From Prosopocoilus inquinatus (lineage: Eukaryota > Arthropoda > Insecta > Coleoptera > Lucanidae): a stretch of DNA of 64,000 nucleotides. The DNA lies in the NCBI GenBank assembly GCA_036172665.1, contig CM069871.1:9548001-9612000 (forward strand). Direction: 5' to 3'. Both the position numbers and the translations under genes were made by a program. The notes beneath the pieces are model-generated. The model was not told where the DNA came from and searched no databases. It was given only the letters and a program-made list of their open reading frames with translations. Below, in pieces: positions 46,308 to 57,395 of the stretch. The stretch's first letter is position 1. Every line of letters begins with the position of its first letter.

Positions 46308-49300
46308 TTAGTCAGTTGGAAAAACTATCTTATCGCCGAGAACTCCATTTTCTTCGGGCCAAACAACACTTTCAATCCAATCCGTGTAATAAGAGACTTT
46401 CGTGTAGACGGCCGGTATTTTGTCTACCATGCACGTCTTACCAAATGAGGTAACGCCGATGACAAAGTGAATACGTCGGTCAGTGTCGAGTACGTACGCC
46501 TGTCCCAACGGACCACCCGAATCGCCCTAAAAGTAATCCTAAGTTGTTTGAAATTCCATGTAACATGTACTATGATGCTCAACTTAAATGATGCCCCTGC
46601 ATGCGAACCACACCGTTAAGAACGTTCAGCGTAAGAACTACTAAATTGTCAAATGGTCAAATCATTTAAAAATTTTGTTGCAAATAGTTTTTGATTGCAG
46701 TGAAAACTTCGAGCAGCCTCTGAAGAAGCTCCAAATAGGGCTGAAACAGCTGTACATAAGTTTTCACTGCAATCAAAAACGATTTGCAATAAAATTTTTG
46801 AAACATTGCATAGGGTAAACTTATTATGTAGCAAATATATATTATATTATATATAATATGTCAAATGATCAAATCATTTAAAAATTTTGTTGCAAATCGT
46901 TTTTGATTGCAGTGAAAACTTCGAGCAGCCTCTGAAGAAGCTCCAAATAGGGCTGAAACAGCAGAAGTCTTCACTGCAATCAAAAACTATTTGCAATAAA
47001 ATTTTTGAAACATTGCATGGGGTAAACTTATTATGTAGCAAACCCGCTTCAATTTGTCTATCCTACTACAATGTCAGGTCAAAAAGCGATCGTAGGATGT
47101 CGCTGTATCATTTAAGTTGAGCATCGTTGTACTTGGGGTGGAAACACTTCTTACCTCACACGTATCTGTCAAACTAACTCCGGCACCTGCGCACATCTGA
47201 GACTCTCCGACGATACCATTTGGTAGAGTCTGACCTTTAGCGAAGGTCTTTTGGCATTCGCTTATGTCATACTTCACTATGTTGCCAAATTGCAGCTCGT
47301 CCTTTGGATTCCCGCCGTACTCTACTGCGCCCCATCCGGTGACGTAAATAGAAGGTTGCGGTAACCGATTCCGGGAAAAATCCAAACAAGCTGGTGAAAC
47401 CGACCGCGAAAATACAACGGGTTTGTCCAACTTGATTAAAGCGATGTCGTGGTACTTGCGGGGGAATTTAAAATCGGGATGGACGTGGTGATCTTGGACG
47501 CGGAACATTTGGACGTCCTCGTCGTCGTAATCTCGCTGTATATTTAAGTCCCCCAAGCGAACGAACTTCACTTCACCCCTGTATACATATAAGTATTTAA
47601 TAATAATAGGCGTACCTATTCGTTCTCTTTTTTTTTTTTTGTCGAGGTGAAAGGTGAAGAAGACTTACCACATTACGGAGAATATACAGTGCGCTGCGGT
47701 TAGCACAAACCGATCGCTAATTAAAGTTCCACCGCAGAAGTACTTGATTTCGGGTTCGTTTCCGTAACCTAAGGCAGCCTGGAATAAATAAATGTTACGG
47801 TTTAAAATTCTCTGAATTTATTTAACTTTTTTTTGTGTTTATCACTTATTGGTGATTTGTTGATCCACTTGTTGTGATTATAAGATTAAATTACCTTAGG
47901 GATAACAGCGTAATTGATTTGAAGAGTTCATATCGATAAATCAGTTTGCGACCTCGATGTTGGATTAAAATTAACTTTTGGTGTAGGGGCTTTAAGGTTA
48001 AGTCTGTTCGACTTTTAAAATTTTACATGATCTGAGTTTAAACCGGCGTGAGCCAGGTTGGTTTCTATCTTCATAAAAATTAAATATTTTAGTACGAAAG
48101 GACCAAGTATTGATTTAATAAATTTAGTTTTGAATACCATTATTGCTTTGGCAGATTAGTGCAGTAAATTTAGAATTTACGTATGTATGGGAATACAGGT
48201 AATAATATTTAGTTTTGATTTAGTATTATTATTGTACGGGGTTTTAATTTTAATTGTTTGTGTTTTAGTAGGGGTCGCTTTTTTGACTTTGTTGGAACGA
48301 AAAGTGTTAGGGTACATTCAATTACGAAAGGGTCCTAATAAGGTTGGATTTGTGGGTATTCCTCAACCTTTTAGTGATGCTATTAAGTTATTTACTAAGG
48401 AGCAGATTTATCCTTTAATATCAAATTATTATTTGTATTATTTTTGTCCTGTATTTAATTTGTTTTTATCATTATTGGTTTGGATGTGTATTCCTTTTTT
48501 TTGTATATTTATAAATTTTAGTTTGGGAGCACTATATTTTTTATGTTGTGCCAGGTTGGGGGTTTGTACAGTAATATTAGCTGGATGATCTTCAAATTCA
48601 AATTATTCAATGTTGGGAAGATTACGAGCAGTAGCTCAAACTATTTCCTATGAGGTAAGGTTGGCTTTGACAATACTATCCTTTTTGATTTTGGTTATAA
48701 GATTAAATTTTTTGGATTTTAAGATTTACCAGAGAAGAGGTTGATTTTTTTTCTTGTGTTTACCCTTATGTATAATTTGATTTGTTTCTAGGTTGGCAGA
48801 AACAAATCGCACTCCTTTTGATTTTGCTGAGGGAGAGTCAGAGTTGGTTTCTGGTTTTAATGTTGAGTATAGAGGGGGAGGGTTTGCCTTAATTTTTTTA
48901 GCTGAGTATTCTAGAATTTTGTTTATAAGAATACTTTGTGTATTATTATTTTTGGGTTCAGATTTTAAGACTCCTATATTTTTTTTTTCTTCTAGGTTTT
49001 ATATCTTTTTTGTGGATTTGAGTTCGTGGGACACTACCTCGATTTCGCTATGATAAGTTAATATATTTAGCTTGAAAGAGGTATTTGCCTGTAGCTTTGA
49101 GCTATTTGTTATTTTTCCTCGGGATATAGTGAATAAAATTTAGTAGTAAGCTAATAGAGAGTTGACTCTTTTTTGTATTTTCAAAATACACACTTGAACA
49201 AGTTCATTAGCTAATTTTTAAAGATGATTCAGTCTCAGAATAAGTGGGTGATAGGATTAATAATAAAATACGAAAAGTATAAAATAGTAAGGACTTGACC

Positions 49301-52300
49301 TGTTAAAATGTAAGGGTCTTCTACAGGGCGAGCTCCAATTCAAGTAAGGTGGGCAATAATTGCGACGAATAATCAAAATAAAATTTTATTTTCTAGGATA
49401 AAATTGAGTTCTTGTTATTTTTTTTTATTGATAAATGGAATAATGAGAAGGATTGCGATTGATATGAGAAGGGCGATTACTCCCCCTAATTTATTAGGGA
49501 TTGATCGAAGAATCGCGTAGGCAAACAGAAAATATCATTCTGGTTGAATGTGGACAGGGGTAACTAGTGGCAGAGTGGAACGGTGTAATGGAAGTTACTG
49601 GACATGGCTACTATAGCTACATATGTGTACAGATTTTTATGAAAATTTATATCGATAATACCAAAACCATTTATAACAGACAGTGAAAATTAAATTACGA
49701 TTCATTCATCGGTTCATAAACAAAATAACAAAAGACTTCTCGTGTTATGTTACATTAAGTTCTGCGTTATCAGAGAAGGATTATGAAAGGAAAAAGAAAA
49801 CTAAAATAATTTTTTAAATCGCATGTTAGCGCAACTTTAGCTAAAATTTGTAACATATATATGTTAATGCAGTAATATACAGCATGTCCCACAATAGGTC
49901 CTACACTTTTTTACTACTAAATGATTAGTCCCAGCGAAATAAGAAGGTTGGTACTTTTTTGCCATTACTAAGACTTTCACGGAATTCATTCCTCATAATG
50001 AGAAACTGTAAATATGCACTGGAGATAGAGATAATATTTTATTATGAACATGGTCTACTAATTTGAGAATATTTTTCTATTATTATCAAGTTATGTTGTA
50101 AGTAATTTAAGAAATTATCGTTGTAAAAAGAAAAAGAAATCTCTACCTAATGAAATACAAAATTACTATACTGCTAAAAAAATAAAAAATAAGATCGTAC
50201 AAATGTTTTGAGTAGCAATGCAATTGTTTACAAATTTAGAATCAACATGGAAATTAGAGAATCTTTCCTAATTTAACCGAATTTCTATCATCAAAAATAA
50301 AGAAAAATTACAGTGGCAACCCTTTCAAATGAACACCCTATATAACAACGCATAGATGGACTATTTTGAAAAAGTACGTTCCATATTTTCCCACCCATCA
50401 TGATTAGGTTATTTGGATATAATTTATTGTATTAAAATAAATTAATACAAGGAAGGAAACACTAACAAGAAGACATAAAAATTCTGTCACTTACGGGATT
50501 CGAACCCGGGCCTCTCTCGGTTTCGTAGCAAGAATTCTTTGTAAACGCACAATTTTTCTGTCTTCCTCTTAGTGTTTGCTTCCTTGTATTAATTTATTTA
50601 ACTCAGCACTAACATATCCTCTTCTTTATATTTTGAGTTTTATTTATTTTAAATTTAATGCAATTATAATGATACAAAAAAAAAATACAAAATGGCATAA
50701 GCTAACAAGAAAAATAACAGAACAAAAAGAAAAAAATTCAAAAAATATTAAAGGAATACACAACAACAAAATACTACCTTCGTATACAAGGAAAGAAGCA
50801 ACGTAAAAATAATGTAACCACAGTTTGGAATATTTAAAAATAAGCAAATGAATTTTGATGGCAATTAAAATATCCGTTTACAAACACCGCAAGCTTCCGA
50901 ACATAAATAATGAATCTTATCGGATCAGTAGGAACGAAAAACAATGAAAACTTTGAATAATTAAAATGAAAAATTAAAAGAACACAGAGGACAGCGAATC
51001 TTGAACTTGAATCTTGAAAAGATTCAAACCATTGACAAACTGAAAGACATAATAGAAATTTTGACCTTTCTCAGGGTCTGTTTTTTATCATGACCTGCTA
51101 GATGAACTGTACATTTCTGTTAGGTAGGTACAGTTAATTTCAAAAAAAAAATCGCTTACAGTAATTTTTTTCTGGTTTACTTTGTTCGTGTTAATGTGAC
51201 TTTTGATGTCAATGTGACAGATATTTCTAATGTAAAATATAACCTGTTTGAAAAATTATACTTCAGAATTCAAAAAACAGAGGTTTATATAGTCAAAAAA
51301 TTTCCCTAGATATTTTCGATGTACTTTAGTTACATACAATAAATATACATTTTAAGGAAAATAAATATACTTTAAATTATTTGTAAGACCTTGTCACTTA
51401 ACATTTTTCTTAATGGCGTAAGTGAAAAGGCATTTCAAGATGAGTCTGTTACAAAAAAACAACAAGTCCCTAGCGCGCCATTTGTTTGGAAGGTATTTGC
51501 ATTTGTTTAAAGTACTGCAACAGTGATAGTCTTTTAAAAAGTTGAATAACGCGTAAACGGTTACCCTATGTGTGGTACATAAAGTCACATTAAAATTGAG
51601 CTCGGAATCCGAAAATGTAAAAACTTATAGTGTCTTCTATTTAAAATAACGAAGTAATATAACGTCCAGACTGAACGGAACACTCTGTATACAGCAAACT
51701 AATTTTAAAATATACTCCGCATGAAATAATGAAACTCTTGTTTGAAACCATTTTTTGTAAAATGACTAACTAAAGAGATATGAAACGACCGTCTCAGATG
51801 GAACAACCTATATTCATAAAAAATTAAATATCTTGTAAGGTCGCAAGAAGTCCCAAAATCTAATGGTATCAGCTTGAAACTTAGTGTCCTAGTGTATTAA
51901 TGTAGCACATTATACAGAGCGATATTGCGAGAGTTTTACGAAACCGTCATTAATAGATTAAAATTAATAATTTTTATTTTCCTGCTAAACGGTACATTGA
52001 AGCATAGATTTCACATATCAGGGATAATGTACTTAGACACTCTTTTTTCAGTATAAAGTTTGTTGCAATTTAGAAAAACATCAACGTAGATATTCAAATT
52101 TGAATTTTTTTCTAATTTAAAGAAGACATTATTATTCAGCTATTACGTGGCTTATTGTTCAAAGAAATTAAAAAAAAATTAAAGATGTTCTAACAACCTA
52201 CCAAAAGCAACAAATATGAATGAAAAGATTTACTGAATTTGATACTTGAGTTTCTGACCGATGTCCAAAGTATTACATTAGATCGTTCCACTGTGCGTCG

Positions 52301-54081
52301 TTGCGGCATTCAACGAATTGTCGTGTGTTATTTGCTAACATCCTGTAAATGAAATACGGACCCCGTTATTCAGTTTCAACGTGCATTTAAATTGACTTTC
52401 AGTTACTCTTGATTGAACACGCTTTACAGTGAAGTGATACTTCTAGATGTTTAACGAGTGTGTAAATAATCAAATTGTGGTCAAATTTCATGTAAATTGT
52501 TTGGCGCTTTTCTTGAACCTCCCCCCGTCCCACTGATTAGACGAGTGCCGGGACGCAATCTTGCGACTTACGAGTAGGCTAATTAATAGCGCAGGTAATT
52601 GGACAATATAAAGGTATACTTACCATAAATGGGAACTGTCTGGATTCTGCATCATACCCTCCGCCTACAACTATAAAGGGAACGATGTGTACCATTTTTA
52701 TTGGAAGCTGTTTGGGAGAAAATTAAAGTAGTTTCAGGGAAAATGATTCAAACTGCATTATTACACACTATTATTGTGTAATAACGCAGTTTGAAGTAGC
52801 TGTGCAGATGGTTCAGATTAAAAATAGAGATAAGAAGAAATATATTTTTTTTGTTTAAATCTTACCAAATACCCGGCGGTTCCGTTTGAGCCAAGATACT
52901 CCAAACATTCTAAAAAATAAATCACCAAAGAAGTAATTAAAAAAATAGTTTATTAAAAATGTACAGGTTGTGTCAGTTATGGAATAGGGTACATGAACAT
53001 TTTTTTTTAAGATTTTATTTGAAAGTAGGTACGATAATTTAGATATATTTCTTTTTTTTCATAAATGAATATTAAAAATAGAAATAGAAATTTGAATTGA
53101 TTAAATTCCCGCCAAAACGCACTTTCTGACCGTGTGACGTCAAGGTTCATATGTTGTCAAATCGTAATAAGTGAATATCAATACGAACACATAAAACTTA
53201 TTACAATAAATAGTAAAACATATTATCAGTATTGTGCTGTGCTATAATGTAAAAATACTTGTGCAAGAACTCCGAATAAATTATTTATAAGCGTTTCACA
53301 AAACTTAGTGTTACCAACCTTACTTCTCAATGGCGAAAAGTTCCTGTTTCCACCACAAATTTCTCACCAACAAAGTAAAATATATAACAATTTCTTTAAG
53401 ATTTCATTTCGTAATTCTTGCTTAAATTAAAACTACATTTTTCAGCACATATTAAGAGCAAACATTTAAACTATTTGACAAGGGTCTGCATACAACATAA
53501 ACGTCAAGGACAATGTATGAACACTGACGTCACAACGAATGGGAAGCCTATCGAAACAACGTGACTTATATTTGAATATTTTCGTTTATTAATTAATTAA
53601 TTTATTTAAGAGAATAATAAATAGAGACAGCGTACAAATTTGGTGTTTTCGCGTGTGTTATTGACTGTAGTCTCGATTAGAGAGCTTTAATTAATAATTT
53701 TATATTCTTGTCATGTACCCTATTTACAAACGAGTGAAAATAAAGAAAGAAGGTTTCTTTTACCCTAACAACACCGCCCAGCGCGTCGACGAGCGTTATA
53801 CGTCGGATTTAATAATTCCGAGTGCACGCGACTACATGACGTGCGCTCTCTCACACCTTTCGCCGTAACCAAATAACATGTGACACAACCTGTACGTACT
53901 TACTTCTGAAACTTTTCGGTTTGGGCACTGCGTCCACGAAAAGTTCTGCGAATTCATCCGTCTTGTTACTCGACGGAGGTCCTAACTGGTCTATTCGCAA
54001 TGAAACCGCGGTATTTAAATTGCTTATAATGATTATTGAAATTAATATTTCTAAGTGCGCTGGTTTTATTTTTGCGAACAT
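46308..54081 (-). CDS. Secreted trypsin-like serine protease, snake/persephone type
   Basis: An S1-family protease expected in haemolymph, where relatives drive Toll or melanization cascades. Exons: 53904-54081, 52866-52909, 52624-52707, 47669-47778, 47155-47578, 46308-46526; all junctions are GT-AG and frames match, giving 352 residues. A signal peptide is likely ([17 protein letters not shown]). The pro-region has one Cys (RKCLEYLG), which usually bonds to the catalytic domain, and no six-Cys clip domain. Activation is expected before [10 protein letters not shown], after a Phe rather than Arg/Lys. The triad is His in LTAAHC, Asp in HDIALIKLD and Ser in CEGDSGGP; Asp six before the Ser (DTCEGDS) predicts trypsin-like specificity. 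IPAVYTKV is near the end. No disabling change was seen. Intron 3 carries a NUMT; intron 5 carries two hairpin repeats. Confidence 0.88.
46655..47025. repeat. Two tandem hairpins in the protease intron 5
   Basis: 46655-46812 and 46866-47022 are near-identical ~157-bp hairpins: TGATTGCAGTGAAAACTT pairs with its complement, around a GAAGAAGCTCCAAATAGGGC loop. A third, partial copy lies at 12475-12545. Each arm contains TTGATTGCAG, which resembles a splice acceptor, but frame analysis does not support exons. Confidence 0.75.
47812..48139 (+). pseudogene. rrnL: 3' end of mitochondrial 16S rRNA
   Basis: Contains the highly conserved TTAGGGATAACAGCGTAAT peptidyl-transferase region and TAGTACGAAAGGACCAAG near the 3' end. 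Only about the last 330 bp are present. The start is approximate. Confidence 0.85.
48140..48207 (+). pseudogene. trnL1: Mitochondrial tRNA-Leu(UAG)
   Basis: A cloverleaf can be drawn: acceptor ATTATTG with the complementary 3' (T/A)AATAAT, conserved TTTGGCAGATTAGTGCA D-arm region and a TAG anticodon in the AATTTAGAATT loop. It lies between rRNA and nad1 as expected. It is a nuclear copy and is not expected to be expressed. Confidence 0.8.
48205..49129 (+). pseudogene. nad1: Mitochondrial NADH dehydrogenase subunit 1 copy
   Basis: Read with the invertebrate mitochondrial code the frame starts at an ATA (48205) and gives a normal ND1: [19 protein letters not shown], then [23 protein letters not shown] (Trp) occurs at several places, so in the nuclear code it is broken into 133- and 86-codon pieces. 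A one-base indel near 49015 shifts the final [12 protein letters not shown] segment, which ends at a TAG at 49127. Otherwise the copy is nearly intact, suggesting a fairly recent transfer. Confidence 0.9.
49149..49212 (-). pseudogene. trnS2: Mitochondrial tRNA-Ser(UGA)
   Basis: On the minus strand AGCTAAT and ATTAGCT form a perfect 7-bp acceptor stem, and TGA sits in the TTTTGAAAA anticodon loop. The position between nad1 and cob, on the opposite strand to nad1, is the ancestral insect arrangement. It overlaps the cob stop codon by two bases. Confidence 0.85.
49211..49570 (-). pseudogene. cob: 3' part of mitochondrial cytochrome b
   Basis: Minus-strand sequence encodes [20 protein letters not shown] and [14 protein letters not shown], then, after a frameshift in an A run near 49420, [15 protein letters not shown] to a stop at 49211. 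The start is cut at the NUMT edge just before LVTPVHIQ. It is non-functional here. Confidence 0.9.
50448..50592. repeat. Hairpin with a tRNA-like B box in the loop
   Basis: Arms of about 40 bp (TACAAGGAAGGAAACACTAA on the left, its near-complement at 50560-50590) flank a loop that reads, on the minus strand, CCCGGGTTCGAATCCCG. This matches the B-box and T-arm of a tRNA gene exactly in core (GGTTCGAATCC). No clear A box or cloverleaf was found, so it is not called a tRNA. Confidence 0.55.
51480..51815 (-). repeat. Dispersed repeat, copy 2 (inverted relative to 34.5 kb)
   Basis: Reverse-complement match to 34520-34860, sharing TTTGCATT, AAAAAGTTGAATAA, TCACATTAAAATT and TTTAAAATAACGAAGT blocks in order. 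Diverged by many substitutions. Lies in the protease intron. Confidence 0.6.
52961..53895. mobile_element. TIR element filling protease intron 1
   Basis: Perfect 15-bp inverted ends GTACAGGTTGTGTCA at 52961 and 53881-53895, with a further inverted match (TAGGGTACATGA) nearby on the left and near 53713. The 935-bp interior is AT-rich with no transposase. It occupies nearly all of the intron 52910-53903 and ends only eight bases inside the splice donor. The termini belong to the window-wide TACAGG family. Confidence 0.7.
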
Positions 54082-56311
54082 GCTTCAAGACTGCGTTACT
54101 CAACCGGAATGACGTAAGCTCCGTAAATTGAAACCTTGAGCGAAAACTTGCGGTCGCAGAGAGTTGCACGTTTTCTGCACCAAGGCATAATTTATGTTTA
54201 AAACCTGTTCTCACACACCTCCACACAATGATGGCAATAAAGCTGAAATTAAAAGACGAGATGAGAAGAACGTCCTTTTTTTTTAATTCGATTAAAATCT
54301 TTTTCCATCTTCGCCAAGAGATCTCGCCTCCAAATAACGATGATGATGATGATTTGCATAATTAAGTTAATTAAAAAATCTGATTCTTTTTAAAACTAAA
54401 ATTACAAGATGGCATTTGAAAGTTGGCGATGATGTGTATGCGAGGCCGTAGCTAGAGGGGCGCCAAGGGAGGCTGAGCCTGCCCTGGAAAGTTTTAAGCC
54501 TGTCATACGACGCGACGGTTGAACCTGACATGAAATAACACATGCTGTTACGACTTCGGGGTTTCAGAAATGATACTCGTCGAATTATTAAAATAAAACA
54601 CAATCGCGCTCTCCCCACTCTCGATTTCTTGAAATAATCGCAATTTCATTCGTAGAGAGGTGACCGGCAAATATATATAATAACTGTCGCAGCTGGGTGG
54701 TGGGAGTACGCTTCCCCGCTAGCGCCCGTACCTGGTATAAGCCATGCGTGAGTACTCCCGCTAATGCGCCGGCGCCCGTTATCTCGGACCTTATATACTT
54801 TATAGACTGTCGCAAACATGTACTTGACAATTCGGTTGAAATAAAATAAAATTTTGTGCGTCGAAGAAAAAAACAAACGCTGTTTTATTGTTAAAGATGA
54901 AATTAGCGAGTTTTGATTTTATTTACGCTTTTGTTTATTTCTACATATCACACTGTTGCCAGTTTAATGTTTCACAAGGCAATTCAAGTGAATTTGCGAA
55001 CAGATAACTTAATGTAACTTAAATGTAACAAAAAACTAAACAAAATTCGTTTCAAACAACACAGTAACTGCAATTATTTTGAATGTTATTACTCTATGGG
55101 ATAATAATCTATCTTTGTTGTGCTTCTCATTTAGAGAATATTTTAAAAATGCGAAAAGGTGTAAAAAAATATAAACTTATAGAGCCTGCCCTGCACAACG
55201 ATAAGCGTTTCCTGAATATTCCGGCTGGTTACGGTTCTGTATGTTTGCATTTTTTAATTAGTTTAAAATAGTTTTGCCTTCCGGCCAAGAGAGAGTGCTC
55301 GAAGTGAAGACGAGGACGCCTCCTTTAAATCTCCTTTTTGTTTTTTTTTTTTTAATAATTTAGTTATTAAAAAATCCGATTCTTTAAATCAATATTCGAA
55401 AATTTTGATGATCAAGAGATGGCGTTAAATGGTGATGATTTCTTTATATTTCCTTTTATTTTTTATTTTTGGAAAATAATTAGTTATTTAAAAAAAATAT
55501 ATTTTTTTAAATTAGAAAACGCGACGAGCCATGAAATGTTATGTAGAAATCGATTAAAATAGTGTTCTCCTTTGATCAAGAGATGGCTCTCTAAATTATC
55601 ATGATGACGGTTCCTTCTCTTATAATCTCTCTTTCTTTTCTCTGAAAATAACACACAGTTATTAACACAAAAACAAACCTAAACTTACTGCTGCAAATTT
55701 TATTTGTTCTTTCAATAAATTGCACTGAGATTTGGATGTGAAGGTTATGATAATATTTGAGGTTAAGTTTATTGTTTTTATGTATTAAGTTGGATTAACT
55801 TTTCTGACAAAATCGGTCGTGTTAAGAGACAAATAACATTATTGTTATTTTTGTTTGAAACTTCCACATTAAGTGATTGTTATTCGACAAGAAAGTCATC
55901 AAGTTTGTCATCAATTTTTAAAAGGGTCAAATATTAATGCAATTATGAAATGAAAAAGTAAATGTGTGAGAAAAGAACGCATCAATATAAAACAAATAAA
56001 AAAGTGATCACAAATTAATAATTTTAAGAAAAAAGAATAACGGAATCGCTTTTAATACTGAAGTGTACCGCAAAAAAATATGTTGAAACTCAGTTGCAGA
56101 AACAGTTTATTTTGCAAACTTCCATCCATTACTTGTACGTTTTTTTAAAGCAGATTTTAAAAGTTGTTATTTTTTGGCCTAAAAACACGGCCATGTCATT
56201 GAATATTCGGAAGCGCAACCGCCGTTGAAACGGGTAGACGACAATCGGGAACGAAATGTTGAAGTACATAAGAAACGGAAGGCGAAAAAATAAAAGGTAA
56301 AAGAAGAAGCG
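54082..56311. other. Upstream flank of the protease, mixed repeats
   Basis: No gene recognised. AAGAGATGGCGTTAAATGG-like words recur at about 54315, 55408 and 55573, suggesting decayed repeats related to the GATGGCG family at 37-39 kb. A GGGGCGCCAAGGGAGGCTGA tract near 54458 resembles an element end. No promoter motif for the protease stood out. Confidence 0.35.
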
Positions 56312-56766
56312 GATTCTTCTGTTGAACCAAGGAAATCGAATACAAGCATGGATCACTCTAATGGCGTCACTGATTACCTTTCTCTATTTGTTCTAGAAAC
56401 GGGCCTTCGTTGAAACAAGAAAATCGAATACAAGCATGGATCACTCTAATGGCGTCACTGATTACCTTTCTCTATTTGTTCTAGAAACGGGCCTTCGTTG
56501 AAACAAGAAAATCGAATACAAGCATGGGTCACTATAATGGCGTCACTGATTACCTTTCTCTATTTGTTCTAGAAACGGGCGGATTCCTTCGTTGAAACAA
56601 GAAAATCGAATACAAGCATGGATCACTCTAATGGCGTCACTGATTACCTTTCTCTATTTGTTCTAGAAACGGGCGGATTCCTTCGTTGAAACAAGAAAAT
56701 CGAATACAAGCATGGGTCACTCTAATGGCGTCACTGATTACCTTTCTCTATTTGTTCTAGAAACGG
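56312..56766. repeat. Tandem array of 88- and 94-bp units
   Basis: Five copies anchored by GTTGAAACAAGAAAATCG (first copy GTTGAACCAAGGAAATCG) at 56321, 56409, 56497, 56591 and 56685. The 94-bp units differ from the 88-bp units only by a 6-bp GGATTC insertion before CTTCGTT. Copies are almost identical, so the array is young. Non-coding. Confidence 0.9.
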
Positions 56767-57230
56767 GTTATCCGCTCGGTAAAACTTGCTATTAATTTGA
56801 CTTTTGATTTAAATACTTCGCAACTATTCACGAGAAATATCCACGAAGTGTAGAGTAATGCTGGAGCTAGCGAGCCGGAAGCAAACGCTCTCACGAACAA
56901 GATGTCGATCTCGGCCAATTAGATTAGAGTACGATAGATAAAGTGACTTTTAGGACCGAAGAAAAGTCATGGTATCCAGGCGACAAAACGGAAGCAGCAG
57001 TGTGGCCAACTGTCAACGGCTAAATCCTGCCAAAGAAGACTGCTAAAAATAACCAGGGAATTAAACTCTAAATTCTTTTCGTCTTTTATTCATTTAAATT
57101 ACAAGAAAGTATTTATTTTTACGATTGGCCCACAAACTACCAGTTAAGATAAATTTTGCAAGACTTTTTGAGATTGGTAAAAACTTCCTCCTCAATGTAA
57201 GGAGGAGAAAGTCTTAACACGAAATGTGTG
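56767..57230. other. Intergenic spacer
   Basis: Nothing recognised; no open frame or repeat of note. Confidence 0.35.
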
Positions 57231-57395
57231 ACTATGGTTGCCTAACTAATTGGCATATTTGCTTTAATAGAAGATAACAGTTTTTATAAGTCTGTGGATA
57301 GACTTCATTGAGCAATTCCAACAATTCCAATTCATGTAACAGTTTCTGTTAAATTGGCGGCAGAATATATTGCCGGTTAGTTAGGCAACCATACA
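57231..57395. mobile_element. MITE with TATGGTTGCCTAACTAA ends
   Basis: The 17-bp end TATGGTTGCCTAACTAA at 57231 is perfectly inverted at 57376-57393, and the pairing continues imperfectly inward. Interior is short and non-coding. Confidence 0.7.

Larger units (their letters stand above)
47812..49570 (+). pseudogene. NUMT spanning rrnL-trnL1-nad1-trnS2-cob
   Basis: A contiguous ~1.76-kb copy of insect mitochondrial DNA in the ancestral gene order, inside the protease intron between the His exon and the activation exon. T/G-rich composition on the plus strand, TGA as Trp and AGA as Ser codons in nad1 show mitochondrial origin. Frameshifts near 49015 (nad1) and 49420 (cob) show it is not functional here. 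The left edge is placed where rRNA similarity fades; the right edge is an abrupt stop inside cob. Assembly chimerism is unlikely because protease exons on both sides fit together in frame. Confidence 0.9.
49571..52623. other. Rest of the protease intron 3
   Basis: AT-rich intron sequence. Contains the hairpin at 50448-50592 and the inverted copy of the 34.5-kb dispersed repeat at 51480-51815. Words resembling TACAGG-family ends occur at 50332 and 51629. No exon was recognised. Confidence 0.5.

Noticed and set aside
47896..47914. I-SceI homing endonuclease-like site (TAGGGATAACAGCGTAAT)
   Set aside because: This is the conserved large-subunit rRNA sequence that I-SceI evolved to target, differing at the GG/CG position. 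It has no endonuclease gene with it.
48187..49053. nad1 open frames as functional genes
   Set aside because: Mitochondrial code, frameshift and nuclear intron context show a NUMT.
50486..50532. Nuclear tRNA gene
   Set aside because: Only the B-box/T-arm core fits; no acceptor stem, A box or anticodon arm could be drawn.
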